From assembly GCA_902553695.1 (NCBI GenBank), contig CACDLR010000004.1:1-47564 (forward strand): a DNA stretch of 47,564 nt, written 5' to 3'. The stretch's first letter is position 1. Each line of letters begins with the position of its first letter. A model generated the notes under the pieces. It was not told the DNA's origin, made no database searches, and saw only the letters and a program-made list of their open reading frames with translations. Positions 7,777 to 16,698 of this stretch are shown piece after piece. The position numbers were made by a program, and so were the translations under genes. The DNA comes from an uncultured Pelagibacteraceae bacterium (GTDB taxonomy: Bacteria; Pseudomonadota; Alphaproteobacteria; Pelagibacterales; Pelagibacteraceae).

Positions 7777-8284
7777 ATTCTTTTTTGTCTGGAAATTCTT
7801 TTATAAGATAGTTACTTCCTTTTTCAACTAATTGAAAGCTCAAGGATTTATCGAAGTCAATTGGCCACTTATTTGAATTATATATTATATCTACGGTTGC
7901 AAAAATACATACGGATATAACATAGCCTCTAGCAAAACCAAAAAAGAAACCAAAAATTTTATCTAATCCACCTATACCTGTGTATGTAACAGCTCTACTG
8001 ATTCCTTTATTAATTAGTAAAATTATGAATATAACAATTATAAATAAACAAATACCAAGAGTCACATCTAAAACATATTCATTATCAATTATATCATCAA
8101 CATAAGGTTTAGCTTTAGGAAATAAAAATAAAGTTATTACGTATGCCAACAGCCATTTAGATGCAGATAATAAACTTAATACAAAACCTTTTTTGTAACA
8201 CTTAATTAAAGATAGAACTGTAATAGTGATATAAATTATATCAAATGATGAAATTTGTTTAAAAAATTCAAAAAAATCCTGCAT
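7742..8284 (-). CDS. cvpA: CvpA family inner-membrane protein
   Basis: A 180-aa membrane protein with about four hydrophobic helices in its first 130 residues (for example LLAYVITLFLF and LGICLFIIVIFIILLI) and the family segment GGLDKIFGFFFGFARGYVIS. CvpA was named for colicin V production; its molecular function is uncertain, with envelope roles suggested in other bacteria. It lies between the RND exporter (3-nt gap upstream) and purF (35-nt overlap downstream), the position expected from the widespread cvpA-purF pairing. Confidence 0.85.
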   Translation of the reverse strand: MQDFFEFFKQISSFDIIYITITVLSLIKCYKKGFVLSLLSASKWLLAYVITLFLFPKAKPYVDDIIDNEYVLDVTLGICLFIIVIFIILLINKGISRAVTYTGIGGLDKIFGFFFGFARGYVISVCIFATVDIIYNSNKWPIDFDKSLSFQLVEKGSNYLIKEFPDKKEYENAKEKVQEL

Positions 8285-8287
8285 TTA

Positions 8288-10663
8288 TTATATTTGAAAT
8301 GGTTTAAATTTAATTAATAAAGCAGGCAATAATGTTAATACGGAAATCATTGCTAAAAGCATTGCAATACCGGTAAATATTCCAAAATATATAGTAGGAA
8401 TAAAGTTAGAGAATATTAATATTGAAAAACCAAAAACAATAGTAATAGATGTATTAATAATAGCGATACCTACTGTTGAGTGGCAATAAGCAACTGTTTT
8501 TTCATAATTTTTAATTCTATTAAATTCTTCCTTAAATCTATAAATGTAATGAATACTATTATCGACTGCTATACCAATTGTAATTGCAGCTATTGTGATT
8601 GTCATCATATCTAGTGGGATATTTAATATACCAATAATACCTAATATCAAAAATGCTGCAATAAAGTTTGGAACCACACCTATCAAAGATAGTTTAATGT
8701 TTTTAAATAATACTATAAACATTCCAAGTATACCCATCATTACAAATCCAAGTGTTAATATTTGAGATTTAAATAAACTTTGAAGTAAATTATTGAATAA
8801 TATAAGTACACCAGATAATTTAAATTCATTTTTTTCGAATCCAAGTTTATTTTCTAAATCATAATTTATTTTATTTATTAAATCATTTCGTCTTAATTCT
8901 GGTAAAGAGTCTTTTATTCTTAAATTAATTCTTGCCTCAGAGTCTTTGATAGAAATATATGGATCTACTATCTCTTTCTTAATTGTTTGAGGGATTTTTG
9001 AATACAAAACACCCATTTCTAAAGTACCCAATGCCCTTCCATCATTTAATGCTGTTGCTACCTCTACAATCGATGAAAAAGATAATACTTTACCAACTGC
9101 AGGCAATGTTTCTAAATATTTGTGAACTTTATCAATTTTATTAATTTTATCCTTCGTAAACCAATATTTTTCATCATCTCCATCATCCATGTCTCCCCAA
9201 TCCTCATCTTCGTTTTCATCATTTGTATCCTTATTTTTAGGAAATTTGATTATGATATCCATAGGGGTAGTCCCGCCTAATTTATCATCGATAAGTTTCA
9301 TACCTTTGTAAATTTCAGTATTTTTTTTAAAATAATTAATAAAACTATTTTCTACTTCAAGTTTACTAATTCCAAATACACTTAAAAAAACTACAATTAA
9401 TGTAATAAAAAATATTTTATTTTTATTATTAGAGCTAAAGTTTGCTAAATTAGAAGTAATAATTGAATTTTGATTTTTATGTATTGATACCTTTTTGTCA
9501 TCGAAAAAATTAAGTAAGGTTGGTAGTAATGTATATGTTATTATAAATGATGATAGAAGGCCCAAAGTCATCATCCAACCAAAATCTATAATTGGTTTAA
9601 TTTCACTTAAAATTAGAGAAAGAAATGCAAAAATAGTAGTTAAAACAGTATAAATTATTGGCCAAAACATTTTTTTTGTTGTTAATAAAATTAATTCACT
9701 TTTCTTTAAACTTGGATTATTTTTTTTTAATTGAAGAAAACGAGTGCTCACATGAATATTCATTGCCATAGTTAATATCAACATTAAAGCAATAAAATTT
9801 GAGGATATAACAGTTACTTTCCATCCAAAGATTCCCAGCAATCCCATCATTACCACAACTGAAACAAGACAACTTGAAATAGGAATTATAATCCAGATTA
9901 ATTTTCTAAAAACAAACCATAAAGTTGAAATTATAAAAAATAGTACCCCGATACCAAAAAAGACAATATCGCTTTTTATATAGGTCATCATATCATCAGC
10001 AATCATTGGTATTCCACCTAAATGAATTTGTGCTGTATCTTTATAACTTTCTATAACTTGTCTAATTTCTAATATATTTTTATGATTTTTTTTTTTAATT
10101 TTATCTCTGAATTTTTCTTTTTCTTTTTGATTTTTAAATATATTTTTTTTTTCTTTTTCTTTAAGATAAACAATGATTCCAGTAGTTTTTCCATCTTCAC
10201 TGATTACAAAGTTTTTAAAGACAGGACTATTTAATATTTCATTAAAACCGTCATCTCTGTTAATTCCCTCACTCTTAAGAGTACTGAAGTTTTGGAGTTT
10301 TTCAGTAAGTGTTTCATCTTTAATATTTAATAAAGGAATATCTAAAATTGTAATAACATTATGAACCCAGTCTAAACTTTGAATTTTATATTTTAAACTT
10401 AATAAATTATTAACTGAGTTGTCAGATGTAAGATCTTCTTTTGGAGAATAAGTTAGCACTAAAAACTCTTTGGTGCCATACCTTTGATTTACTTCATTGA
10501 AATATTTTAGGTCTGGATCATCTTCTAATAAAAGTGTTTCAGATGATGCATCTAATCTAAAATTTTTGGCATTATAGCTAAAAAATGATACAAGAATGAC
10601 TAGTACAATAAATATAAGTTTAGGTTTTTCTAAAATATTTTTTTTATAAATTTGTGCTAACAT
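8288..10663 (-). CDS. RND superfamily (MMPL-type) exporter
   Basis: A 791-aa inner-membrane protein with two repeats, each one membrane helix, a large periplasmic loop and five further helices. Helix 1 is PKLIFIVLVILVSFFSYNA; the second half shows ITIAAITIGIAVDNSIHYIYRFKEE, the helix 4 region typical of MMPL/SSD exporters, and GIAIINTSITIVFGFSILIFS. Relatives move lipids such as hopanoids; the substrate here is unknown. The second periplasmic loop carries an acidic insert (NDENEDEDWGDMDDGDDE, near residue 486). It sits between dnaB and cvpA, where other alphaproteobacteria often have radA or alr, and reads in the same direction. Confidence 0.85.
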   Translation of the reverse strand: MLAQIYKKNILEKPKLIFIVLVILVSFFSYNAKNFRLDASSETLLLEDDPDLKYFNEVNQRYGTKEFLVLTYSPKEDLTSDNSVNNLLSLKYKIQSLDWVHNVITILDIPLLNIKDETLTEKLQNFSTLKSEGINRDDGFNEILNSPVFKNFVISEDGKTTGIIVYLKEKEKKNIFKNQKEKEKFRDKIKKKNHKNILEIRQVIESYKDTAQIHLGGIPMIADDMMTYIKSDIVFFGIGVLFFIISTLWFVFRKLIWIIIPISSCLVSVVVMMGLLGIFGWKVTVISSNFIALMLILTMAMNIHVSTRFLQLKKNNPSLKKSELILLTTKKMFWPIIYTVLTTIFAFLSLILSEIKPIIDFGWMMTLGLLSSFIITYTLLPTLLNFFDDKKVSIHKNQNSIITSNLANFSSNNKNKIFFITLIVVFLSVFGISKLEVENSFINYFKKNTEIYKGMKLIDDKLGGTTPMDIIIKFPKNKDTNDENEDEDWGDMDDGDDEKYWFTKDKINKIDKVHKYLETLPAVGKVLSFSSIVEVATALNDGRALGTLEMGVLYSKIPQTIKKEIVDPYISIKDSEARINLRIKDSLPELRRNDLINKINYDLENKLGFEKNEFKLSGVLILFNNLLQSLFKSQILTLGFVMMGILGMFIVLFKNIKLSLIGVVPNFIAAFLILGIIGILNIPLDMMTITIAAITIGIAVDNSIHYIYRFKEEFNRIKNYEKTVAYCHSTVGIAIINTSITIVFGFSILIFSNFIPTIYFGIFTGIAMLLAMISVLTLLPALLIKFKPFQI

Positions 10664-10695
10664 TCTTAATTAGCTTATATAATTTTAATTAAGAA
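10663..10695. repeat. 10-bp inverted repeat between dnaB and the RND gene
   Basis: ttcttaatta (10663-10672) and taattaagaa (10686-10695) are perfect inverted copies with a 13-nt spacer. The repeat spans the dnaB stop codon and reaches the first base of the RND start codon. The stem is almost all A-T and lacks a U-tract in either direction, so a terminator is unlikely; it may simply reflect base composition or a weak RNA fold at the start codon. Confidence 0.5.
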
Positions 10696-12101
10696 TTTTG
10701 AAGATCTTTAAATTTAGTAAACATTTCCTCAAATTCGAGCATTATATTACCTGTTGGCCCATGTCTTTGTTTATGAATTAATAGTTCAGCTAAATGGGCT
10801 ACTTCATTCATTTTAGCCTGCCATTCAGCATGTTCAACTGTTGCAGGTCTTGGTTCTTTTCCTCTTAAATAATAAGCTTCTCTATACACAAACATTACAA
10901 CATCTGCATCTTGCTCTATTGAACCAGACTCTCTAAGATCAGACAACAATGGTTTTTTATCATCTCTTTGCTCAACTGCTCTAGATAGTTGAGAGAGAGC
11001 TAGAACTGGTACGCTCAATTCCTTGGCTAATGCTTTTAAACCCTGTGTTATCTCAGAAATCTCTTGAACTCTTCCTTCTCTTGCTGAATTAGCTCTCATT
11101 AATTGAATATAATCAATTACTATTATATCTAAACCAAAGAGTCTTTTTATTCTTCTTGCTCTGTTACTTAATGCTGCAATTGAGATTGCTGGAGTCTCAT
11201 CTATATACAGAGGTAATTCAGAAATATTTTTTGAGGTTTCAATAAATTTGTCAAATTGCTCTTCAGAAATTTTTCCCCTTCTAATATCATTTGATTTTAT
11301 TCTAGATTGTTCAGCAATTATTCTTGTAGATAATTGTTCTGATGACATTTCAAGTGAAAAAAAGGCAACACATGATTTTTTCTGATCATCTTGAATTTTT
11401 TTTGCAGCATTAAATGCAATATTTGTTGCTAGGGCAGTTTTTCCCATCGAAGGTCTTCCAGCTATAATAATTAAATCAGATTTATGAAGACCTCCGAGTC
11501 TAGAGTCCAATTCTGTTAGTCCAGTAGGAACACCCACTATACCTTCTTCATTTTTGAAAGCATTAGATGCCATTTCAATAGTTTGTTTCATCGCTTCATC
11601 AAATTTTACTAAAGATGAATTAAAATTTCCTTTTTCTGCTAGATCAAACAGAGTTTTTTCTGTTTCCTCAATTATATTTTTACTATCTTTATCAAGATCG
11701 TTTGATTTAGCACTAAAAGATAAATTTTCTGAAATTTTAATTAATTCCCTTTTAACAAAGAGGTCATAAATTAATTTTGAATATTCAATAGCTTGTCTTG
11801 ATGAAGATGAAAATTTTGTAATCTTTATTAAGTATTCAGGAATATTTAATTCGTCTTTTTCATTTTCAAAATAATTTTTCAATGTAATGGGATTTGCCAA
11901 CATTCCACCAAATATTAGTTTTTCTATAGCGATGTAAATTTTTTGATGCATTGGATCATAAAAATTCTTACTGTTTATGTGAGGGGAAACTTCATCAAAA
12001 ATATCATTCGATACCAGTATCGACCCAAGTACTGCTTGTTCTGCTTCTATATTATTTGGAGGTTCATCATAATTTGGTTTAACTAAATTAAGTTTTTCCA
12101 T
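10689..12101 (-). CDS. dnaB: Replicative DNA helicase
   Basis: Hexameric 5'-3' helicase that unwinds the replication fork; 470 aa, almost the length of E. coli DnaB. The N-terminal domain starts NNIEAEQAVLGSILV. The RecA-like C-terminal domain has Walker A AGRPSMGKTALA, the VAFFSLEMSSEQL stretch, Walker B IIVIDYIQLM and LSQLSRAVEQR with DLRESGSIEQDADV. No intein interrupts it. It follows the ribosomal genes rpsF-rpsR-rplI, a common proteobacterial order; the 69-nt gap after rplI (12102-12170) is among the larger gaps in this cluster and could hold a promoter, but I see no strong one. Confidence 0.97.
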   Translation of the reverse strand: MEKLNLVKPNYDEPPNNIEAEQAVLGSILVSNDIFDEVSPHINSKNFYDPMHQKIYIAIEKLIFGGMLANPITLKNYFENEKDELNIPEYLIKITKFSSSSRQAIEYSKLIYDLFVKRELIKISENLSFSAKSNDLDKDSKNIIEETEKTLFDLAEKGNFNSSLVKFDEAMKQTIEMASNAFKNEEGIVGVPTGLTELDSRLGGLHKSDLIIIAGRPSMGKTALATNIAFNAAKKIQDDQKKSCVAFFSLEMSSEQLSTRIIAEQSRIKSNDIRRGKISEEQFDKFIETSKNISELPLYIDETPAISIAALSNRARRIKRLFGLDIIVIDYIQLMRANSAREGRVQEISEITQGLKALAKELSVPVLALSQLSRAVEQRDDKKPLLSDLRESGSIEQDADVVMFVYREAYYLRGKEPRPATVEHAEWQAKMNEVAHLAELLIHKQRHGPTGNIMLEFEEMFTKFKDLQNS

Positions 12102-12170
12102 ACATGTAATTGATATTTTAGATTAGCAAACTAAACAACTATAAATTGGTATGGGGAAAAAAATGTATAA

Positions 12171-12629
12171 CTATTTAATTATTTCTTCTGGAGATACTTT
12201 AATTTTTATCACAGACTCTATCTCAGAGTGTAAATTAAGAATTACTTTAAACTCTCCAATAGATTTAATTTCATTAACAGGTTGAATTAATGATGAACTT
12301 AAATCAATATTCTCTTTTTCTTTTAATAATTTAGATATTTCAGTTGGATTAACAGAACCGTATAATTCTTTATTTTCTGTAACAAGTTTCTTTATTTCAA
12401 ATATTTTATTTTTTAGTTTTTCTGCAATTTCTTTAGCACTACGTTTTTTATCCTGATCTTTTTTACTTAGATCAGACTTTATTTTTTCAACTTCTTTAAT
12501 ATTTTTATCTGAAGCAAAAAGCGCTTTTTTTTGAGGAATTAAAAAATTTCTTGCATACCCTCTTTTAACAACAATTACCTGACCAATAGATCCAAGTTTT
12601 CTCAAATTTTCTAGTAAAACTACTTTCAT
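12171..12629 (-). CDS. rplI: 50S ribosomal protein L9
   Basis: Two-domain protein of the large subunit that binds 23S rRNA near the L1 stalk. The signature MKVVLLENLRKLGSIGQVIVVKRGYARNFLIP opens the protein, a long charged helix (KSDLSKKDQDKKRSAKEIAEK) links the domains, and the C-terminal domain ends KIKVSPEEIIK. Its length of 152 aa is normal. It lies 8 nt after rpsR. Confidence 0.96.
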   Translation of the reverse strand: MKVVLLENLRKLGSIGQVIVVKRGYARNFLIPQKKALFASDKNIKEVEKIKSDLSKKDQDKKRSAKEIAEKLKNKIFEIKKLVTENKELYGSVNPTEISKLLKEKENIDLSSSLIQPVNEIKSIGEFKVILNLHSEIESVIKIKVSPEEIIK

Positions 12630-12637
12630 AAAAATTA

Positions 12638-12907
12638 TTATATTAAAGCTAGATTTCTTGCTCTTTTAATTGATAAAGATAACTCTCTTTGTTTTTTTAA
12701 ACTTACCGAAGTAATTCTTGAGGGTAAAATTTTTCCATTTTCAGATGTATATTTTTTTAAAAGTCTTATATTCTTATAGTCAATCTTTGGTGAACCTTTG
12801 CCAGATAAAGGACATTTCTTTTTAAATTTAAATTTTTGATTTTGAAATATACTTAATTTAGCAAAATTACTTTGGCCAGAACTTCGTTTGAATTTTTTAT
12901 TTTTCAT
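12638..12907 (-). CDS. rpsR: 30S ribosomal protein S18
   Basis: Small-subunit protein that pairs with S6 on the platform of the 30S subunit. The conserved core is [38 protein letters not shown], followed by [21 protein letters not shown]. It is 89 aa, somewhat longer than E. coli S18 (75 aa) because of a basic N-terminal extension. It sits directly after rpsF with an 11-nt gap, so S6 and S18 are made together. Confidence 0.96.
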   Translation of the reverse strand: MKNKKFKRSSGQSNFAKLSIFQNQKFKFKKKCPLSGKGSPKIDYKNIRLLKKYTSENGKILPSRITSVSLKKQRELSLSIKRARNLALI

Positions 12908-12918
12908 TTAATATTGTT

Positions 12919-13275
12919 TTAATTTTCTCTCTTAATATTTTCACTCTTTTCTTCAATATTTTTTTCAAAATAGTTTGTCTCTAGGTCAATTTTTTTTACC
13001 CTAATTGTCAAAAACCTTAACAGATTTTTGTCAATTTTTTCACTTTTTTCAAGCTCAGAAATAGTTTTTCCACTGCCTTCTATTTTAAAGTGAATGTAGT
13101 TACCTTTTTTATTTTTTTTAATTAAATATGAAAGATTCATTAGTCCCCACTTTTCAGTTTTTAACAAATTTCCCTCATTATTTTCTATAATCTTTTTATA
13201 TTTGTCTTCTATTTGCTTAAGTTGTGATGGACTTATATCTTGTCTTGCAATTATTGTATGTTCGTAAAAATTCAT
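12919..13275 (-). CDS. rpsF: 30S ribosomal protein S6
   Basis: Platform protein of the 30S subunit, partner of S18. It opens MNFYEHTIIARQDISPSQLKQI, and WGLMNLSYLIKKNKKGNYIHFKIEG is the central signature; the C-terminal tail is charged, as in other S6 proteins. At 118 aa it is of normal length. It is the first gene of the long minus-strand cluster and is divergent from fabD across a 70-nt gap; a short leader of about 11 nt is predicted, with no obvious S6-S18 binding hairpin. Confidence 0.95.
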   Translation of the reverse strand: MNFYEHTIIARQDISPSQLKQIEDKYKKIIENNEGNLLKTEKWGLMNLSYLIKKNKKGNYIHFKIEGSGKTISELEKSEKIDKNLLRFLTIRVKKIDLETNYFEKNIEEKSENIKREN

Positions 13276-13292
13276 TGTTTTAAAAAAAGCAG

Positions 13293-13321
13293 GATATACT
13301 ATTATAATTTTTTAATTACAA
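13293..13321 (-). promoter_or_regulatory. Candidate promoter of the rpsF cluster
   Basis: Read on the minus strand, TTGTAA (13321-13316) and TATATC (13298-13293) are separated by 17 nt. Transcription would start near 13286, about ten bases before the rpsF ATG. It is the best match in the 70-nt divergent gap, but each box has only four or five consensus bases. Confidence 0.35.
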
Positions 13322-13345
13322 CATAAAAAAATATTAAAATTTATA

Positions 13346-14272
13346 ATGATTTCAGTGGTTTTCCCAGGACAAGGTTCTCAAAAAGTTGGAATGGGATCAG
13401 ATATTTTCAACAAATTTGATTATGTTAAAACGATTTTTAAAAATGCAGATGAAATTTTGGGTTATAAAATTTCAGAAATAATTCTAAATGGACCACAGCA
13501 TAAACTAAATCAAACAACATTTACTCAGCCGGCAATATATTTAGTTGGTCATTCAATTTGTGAAGTTTTGAAAAATGAAACTAATTTTTTTAATAATAAA
13601 TTTGGGTTTTATGCCGGTCATTCGTTAGGTGAGTATACAGCATTAATGAGGGCTGAAACAATTACTTTTGAACAAGGATTATTATTATTAAAAAATAGAG
13701 GAGAAGCAATGCAATCAGCAGTACCACTCGGTGAAGGTGGTATGTTAGCTGTATTAGGTGTTGAAACTGAAGAAATTAAAGAAATAATTAATGAAAATTT
13801 TTCAAAAATTAGATGTTTTCTTGCAAATGACAATTCAAATGGACAATTAATTCTGAGTGGTAAAAATAACGAGTTAGACAAGTTCGCTACACTGCTAAAA
13901 GAAAAAAGAATCAAAAACATTAAACTTCCAGTTAGCGCACCATTTCATTGTGAATTAATGGAGTCAGCAACAAATGTAATGGAAAAAATAATAAATCAAC
14001 AAAATTTAAAAGATCCCCATTACCATGTTGTCTCTAATGTTACCGCTCAACCATATCAAAACATAAATGAAATAAAAAATCTTTTAATAAAACAAATTGA
14101 AAGTCCAGTAAGATGGAGAGAAAGCATTCAATATATGATTGCAAAAGGAACAAAAATATTCGTAGAAATTGGGCCAGGAAGGGTATTATCTGGTTTAATT
14201 AAAAGAATAAATAAGGATGTAAAAGTATTGAATATTGATACACTTGAGGATATTCAGGATATTAAGTTATGA
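13346..14272 (+). CDS. fabD: Malonyl-CoA:ACP transacylase
   Basis: Loads malonate from CoA onto acyl carrier protein, supplying the extender for type II fatty acid synthesis. The start VVFPGQGSQKVGMG, the serine nucleophile in YAGHSLGEYTAL, the catalytic His in APFHCELM and the FVEIGPGRVL segment are all present; 308 aa is the usual length. It is followed by fabG with a 4-nt ATGA overlap, and acpP comes next, so donor, reductase and carrier are made together. Confidence 0.96.
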   Translation: MISVVFPGQGSQKVGMGSDIFNKFDYVKTIFKNADEILGYKISEIILNGPQHKLNQTTFTQPAIYLVGHSICEVLKNETNFFNNKFGFYAGHSLGEYTALMRAETITFEQGLLLLKNRGEAMQSAVPLGEGGMLAVLGVETEEIKEIINENFSKIRCFLANDNSNGQLILSGKNNELDKFATLLKEKRIKNIKLPVSAPFHCELMESATNVMEKIINQQNLKDPHYHVVSNVTAQPYQNINEIKNLLIKQIESPVRWRESIQYMIAKGTKIFVEIGPGRVLSGLIKRINKDVKVLNIDTLEDIQDIKL

Positions 14273-15006
14273 TTGATCTAAAAAATAAAAATATAATTTT
14301 AACAGGAGCAACAGGAGGCATCGGAAGCTCTATTTTAGATACTGTAATATCATTAAATGCAAATGTTGTGGCAACAGGCACAAATGAAAAAAAATTAGAG
14401 GAATTAAAAAAAAAATATGAAAATTTAATATGTATAAAACAGGATATTTCAGCTCATGATGAATTAGAAGAATTTATAAATAATTCTAATTCAAAGTTAG
14501 GAGATAGAATAGATATTTTAATAAATAATGCAGGTATTACAAAAGACAACTTAACAATTAGAATGGATAATGAAGAATGGAAAAAAGTGATTGATATTAA
14601 TTTAACATCCACATTTCTATTAACTAAGTATGTAATTAAAAAAATGCTAAAAAAAAAATTTGGTAAAATAATCAATATTACTTCAGTTGTAGGTCATACT
14701 GGTAATCTTGGTCAAGCAAATTACTCAGCCTCTAAAGGTGGAGTATCTTCAATGTCTAAAAGTTTATCTTTAGAATATGCAAAAAAAAATATAATGATTA
14801 ATTGTATTGCTCCAGGTTTTATAGAAACTTCAATGACAGAAAAAATTAATGAAGATTATAAGACTCAACTTAAATCAAAAATACCGCTAGATAGATTTGG
14901 AACTCCCCAGGATATAGCCAATTGTACAGCTTTTTTGTGTTCTGATTTGTCAAATTATATAACAGGAGAAACCATTCATGTTAATGGAGGTATGTATTTT
15001 AGTTGA
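14269..15006 (+). CDS. fabG: 3-oxoacyl-ACP reductase
   Basis: NADPH-dependent short-chain dehydrogenase that reduces beta-ketoacyl-ACP in each round of fatty acid elongation. It has the Rossmann motif TGATGGIG, the NNAGIT motif and the catalytic Ser and YxxxK (NITSVVGHTG, NYSASKGG). Its 245 aa and position between fabD and acpP support FabG rather than another SDR. Translation is probably coupled to fabD through the ATGA overlap. The last codons carry a likely acpP promoter element (TTGACA over the stop). Confidence 0.95.
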   Translation: MIDLKNKNIILTGATGGIGSSILDTVISLNANVVATGTNEKKLEELKKKYENLICIKQDISAHDELEEFINNSNSKLGDRIDILINNAGITKDNLTIRMDNEEWKKVIDINLTSTFLLTKYVIKKMLKKKFGKIINITSVVGHTGNLGQANYSASKGGVSSMSKSLSLEYAKKNIMINCIAPGFIETSMTEKINEDYKTQLKSKIPLDRFGTPQDIANCTAFLCSDLSNYITGETIHVNGGMYFS

Positions 15007-15030
15007 CAAATATAAGTAAATAACTATTAA
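15003..15030 (+). promoter_or_regulatory. Candidate promoter of acpP
   Basis: A perfect -35 hexamer TTGACA (15003-15008) overlaps the fabG stop codon; TATTAA (15025-15030) follows after a 16-nt spacer. Transcription would begin near 15037, about 15 nt before the acpP ATG and just upstream of its aagga ribosome binding site. A private promoter fits the high level of ACP that cells need. Confidence 0.45.
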
Positions 15031-15052
15031 CGTTTAAAAAGGAAAAATTACC

Positions 15053-15292
15053 ATGGCAGACGATGTTTCAAGTAAAGTAAAAAAAATTGTAGCTGATCAC
15101 TTAGGTATAGATGAAGCAAAGGTTACAGAAGAGTCTAGTTTTATAGATGATCTTGGTGCTGATAGCTTAGACACAGTTGAATTAGTGATGGCTTTTGAAG
15201 AAGAGTTTGGATCTGAAATTTCTGATAGTGAAGCAGAAAAAATTTTAACTGTCGGCGATGCAATTAAATTTATAGAGAGTAAAGCTAATTAG
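15053..15292 (+). CDS. acpP: Acyl carrier protein
   Basis: Small acidic helical protein (79 aa) that carries growing acyl chains on a phosphopantetheine arm. The attachment serine is Ser38 in [22 protein letters not shown], followed by the family ending [14 protein letters not shown]. It has a clear ribosome binding site (aaaaagga, 15036-15042) and probably its own promoter over the fabG stop. The next gene is gmk, only 6 nt away; fabF, its usual neighbour, is absent here. Confidence 0.97.
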   Translation: MADDVSSKVKKIVADHLGIDEAKVTEESSFIDDLGADSLDTVELVMAFEEEFGSEISDSEAEKILTVGDAIKFIESKAN

Positions 15293-15298
15293 AATTTA

Positions 15299-15913
15299 AT
15301 GTTATCTTCTAAAGACGGTAAAATGATAATTTTATCATCACCGTCTGGGGCGGGTAAAACAACACTCGTAAAAAAAATATCAACTGAAAAAAATTATAAA
15401 ATTTCAATTTCTCACACAACAAGAGAGCCGAGACAAAACGAGGTAAATGGTTCAGATTATTTTTTTATATCTAAAGAAAAATTTAAAGAACTTATAAATC
15501 AAGATGCCTTTTTAGAATATGCTGAGGTATTTGAAAATTTATATGGTTCAACTAAAGAACAAGTTTTTGCAAATTTAGATAGTGGGTTTAATGTATTGTT
15601 TGATATTGATTGGCAAGGTGCTAAGCAAATTAAAAGTCAAATTTTAAATTACGAACTTATATCATTTTTTATTTTACCACCATCTAAAGAGGTTTTGCTT
15701 CAGAGATTAATCTCAAGAGGAGAAAAGAACGATAAAGTTATTAATATGAGAATGAAGCAATTTGATAAAGATGTATTACACTGGGAAGATTATGATTTTG
15801 TAGTTGTTAACGAAGATTTAAATAAATGTTATAACGAGATAATAGGATATTTAGAAAAAAAAATTAAATATAATAAATCTACAATTGAAAGACATATTAA
15901 GCAATTAATTTAA
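15299..15913 (+). CDS. gmk: Guanylate kinase
   Basis: Phosphorylates GMP to GDP with ATP, linking purine synthesis and salvage to GTP. The P-loop SSPSGAGKTTLVKK and the GMP-binding stretch SHTTREPRQNEVNGSDYFFIS are present, with FDIDWQGAKQIK later; length is 204 aa. ATG at 15299 is used; an internal ATG at 15323 would give a product starting at MIILSSPSG and cannot be excluded, since neither has a strong ribosome binding site. It ends in a TTAA shared with the stop of convergent rsmA. Confidence 0.94.
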   Translation: MLSSKDGKMIILSSPSGAGKTTLVKKISTEKNYKISISHTTREPRQNEVNGSDYFFISKEKFKELINQDAFLEYAEVFENLYGSTKEQVFANLDSGFNVLFDIDWQGAKQIKSQILNYELISFFILPPSKEVLLQRLISRGEKNDKVINMRMKQFDKDVLHWEDYDFVVVNEDLNKCYNEIIGYLEKKIKYNKSTIERHIKQLI

Positions 15914-16698
15914 AAATCTTTCTCAAGTTCTTTTGCAATTTTAAAATAAATTAAAGGTTTAATATTTTGGGGTCTACAATTTTCATCTAAATTTAATTTA
16001 TTGGTTATTTCTTTTGAGTTTTTAAATAGGATATTAAGAGGTTTTTTTATCATTTTTCTTTTATTTTGAAAAAAAATATTTGTAACTTTTTCAAGACTTT
16101 TTGAGTCTTTCAAATTAAAAATATTACTTTTTGGCTGAAAATAAACCAGTGAACTTTTTACTTTTGGTTTAGGAAAAAAATTCTCTGGGTCTATATCCAT
16201 AATCTTTTCAGCTGACATTTTCCAATCGTTCAAAATTGTTAATCTTCCATACTTACTTGAGTTCACACTTGCAACAATTCTATCTGCCACTTCCTTTTGA
16301 AACATTAAAACAAATCTTTTAAAAAGGAAATTTAAATTATTTAATTTAATCCATTCTATTAATAACTTAGCAGAAATATTATATGGTAAATTGCCGAATA
16401 CTAACATGTTTTGTTTTTCAAAATAATTCCATTTAATATCTAAAACATCTTTATTAATAATGTCTATTCTCTTATTATATTTATTTTGAAGATTTAAATA
16501 TAATTTTTTATCTTTTTCTATAGCAAAAAAATTTTTTGGTTTTTTTTTTAATATTTCCTCTGTTAAATTCCCGGTCCCAGGGCCGATCTCTATAACTGTG
16601 CTTTGATTGGTTATATTTCCTACTTCAACAATTTGTTTAATTATGTTTTTATTTAAAAGAAAGTTTTGTCCTAAAGATTTTTTTGGAGCAAGTCTCAT
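15910..16698 (-). CDS. rsmA: 16S rRNA dimethyladenosine transferase
   Basis: KsgA-type methyltransferase that dimethylates two adjacent adenosines near the 3' end of 16S rRNA, a late step in 30S assembly. It begins with KKSLGQNFLLNKNIIKQIV, has the SAM-binding motif VIEIGPGTGNLTE and the catalytic NLPYNIS. The protein is 262 aa, about ten shorter than E. coli RsmA. It overlaps pdxA upstream by 4 nt, the conserved surA-pdxA-rsmA order, and shares stop-codon bases with convergent gmk. Confidence 0.95.
   Translation of the reverse strand: MRLAPKKSLGQNFLLNKNIIKQIVEVGNITNQSTVIEIGPGTGNLTEEILKKKPKNFFAIEKDKKLYLNLQNKYNKRIDIINKDVLDIKWNYFEKQNMLVFGNLPYNISAKLLIEWIKLNNLNFLFKRFVLMFQKEVADRIVASVNSSKYGRLTILNDWKMSAEKIMDIDPENFFPKPKVKSSLVYFQPKSNIFNLKDSKSLEKVTNIFFQNKRKMIKKPLNILFKNSKEITNKLNLDENCRPQNIKPLIYFKIAKELEKDF

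Noticed and set aside
10663-10695. Inverted repeat after dnaB as a rho-independent terminator
   Set aside because: The stem is nearly all A-T and no T-run follows it in either direction.
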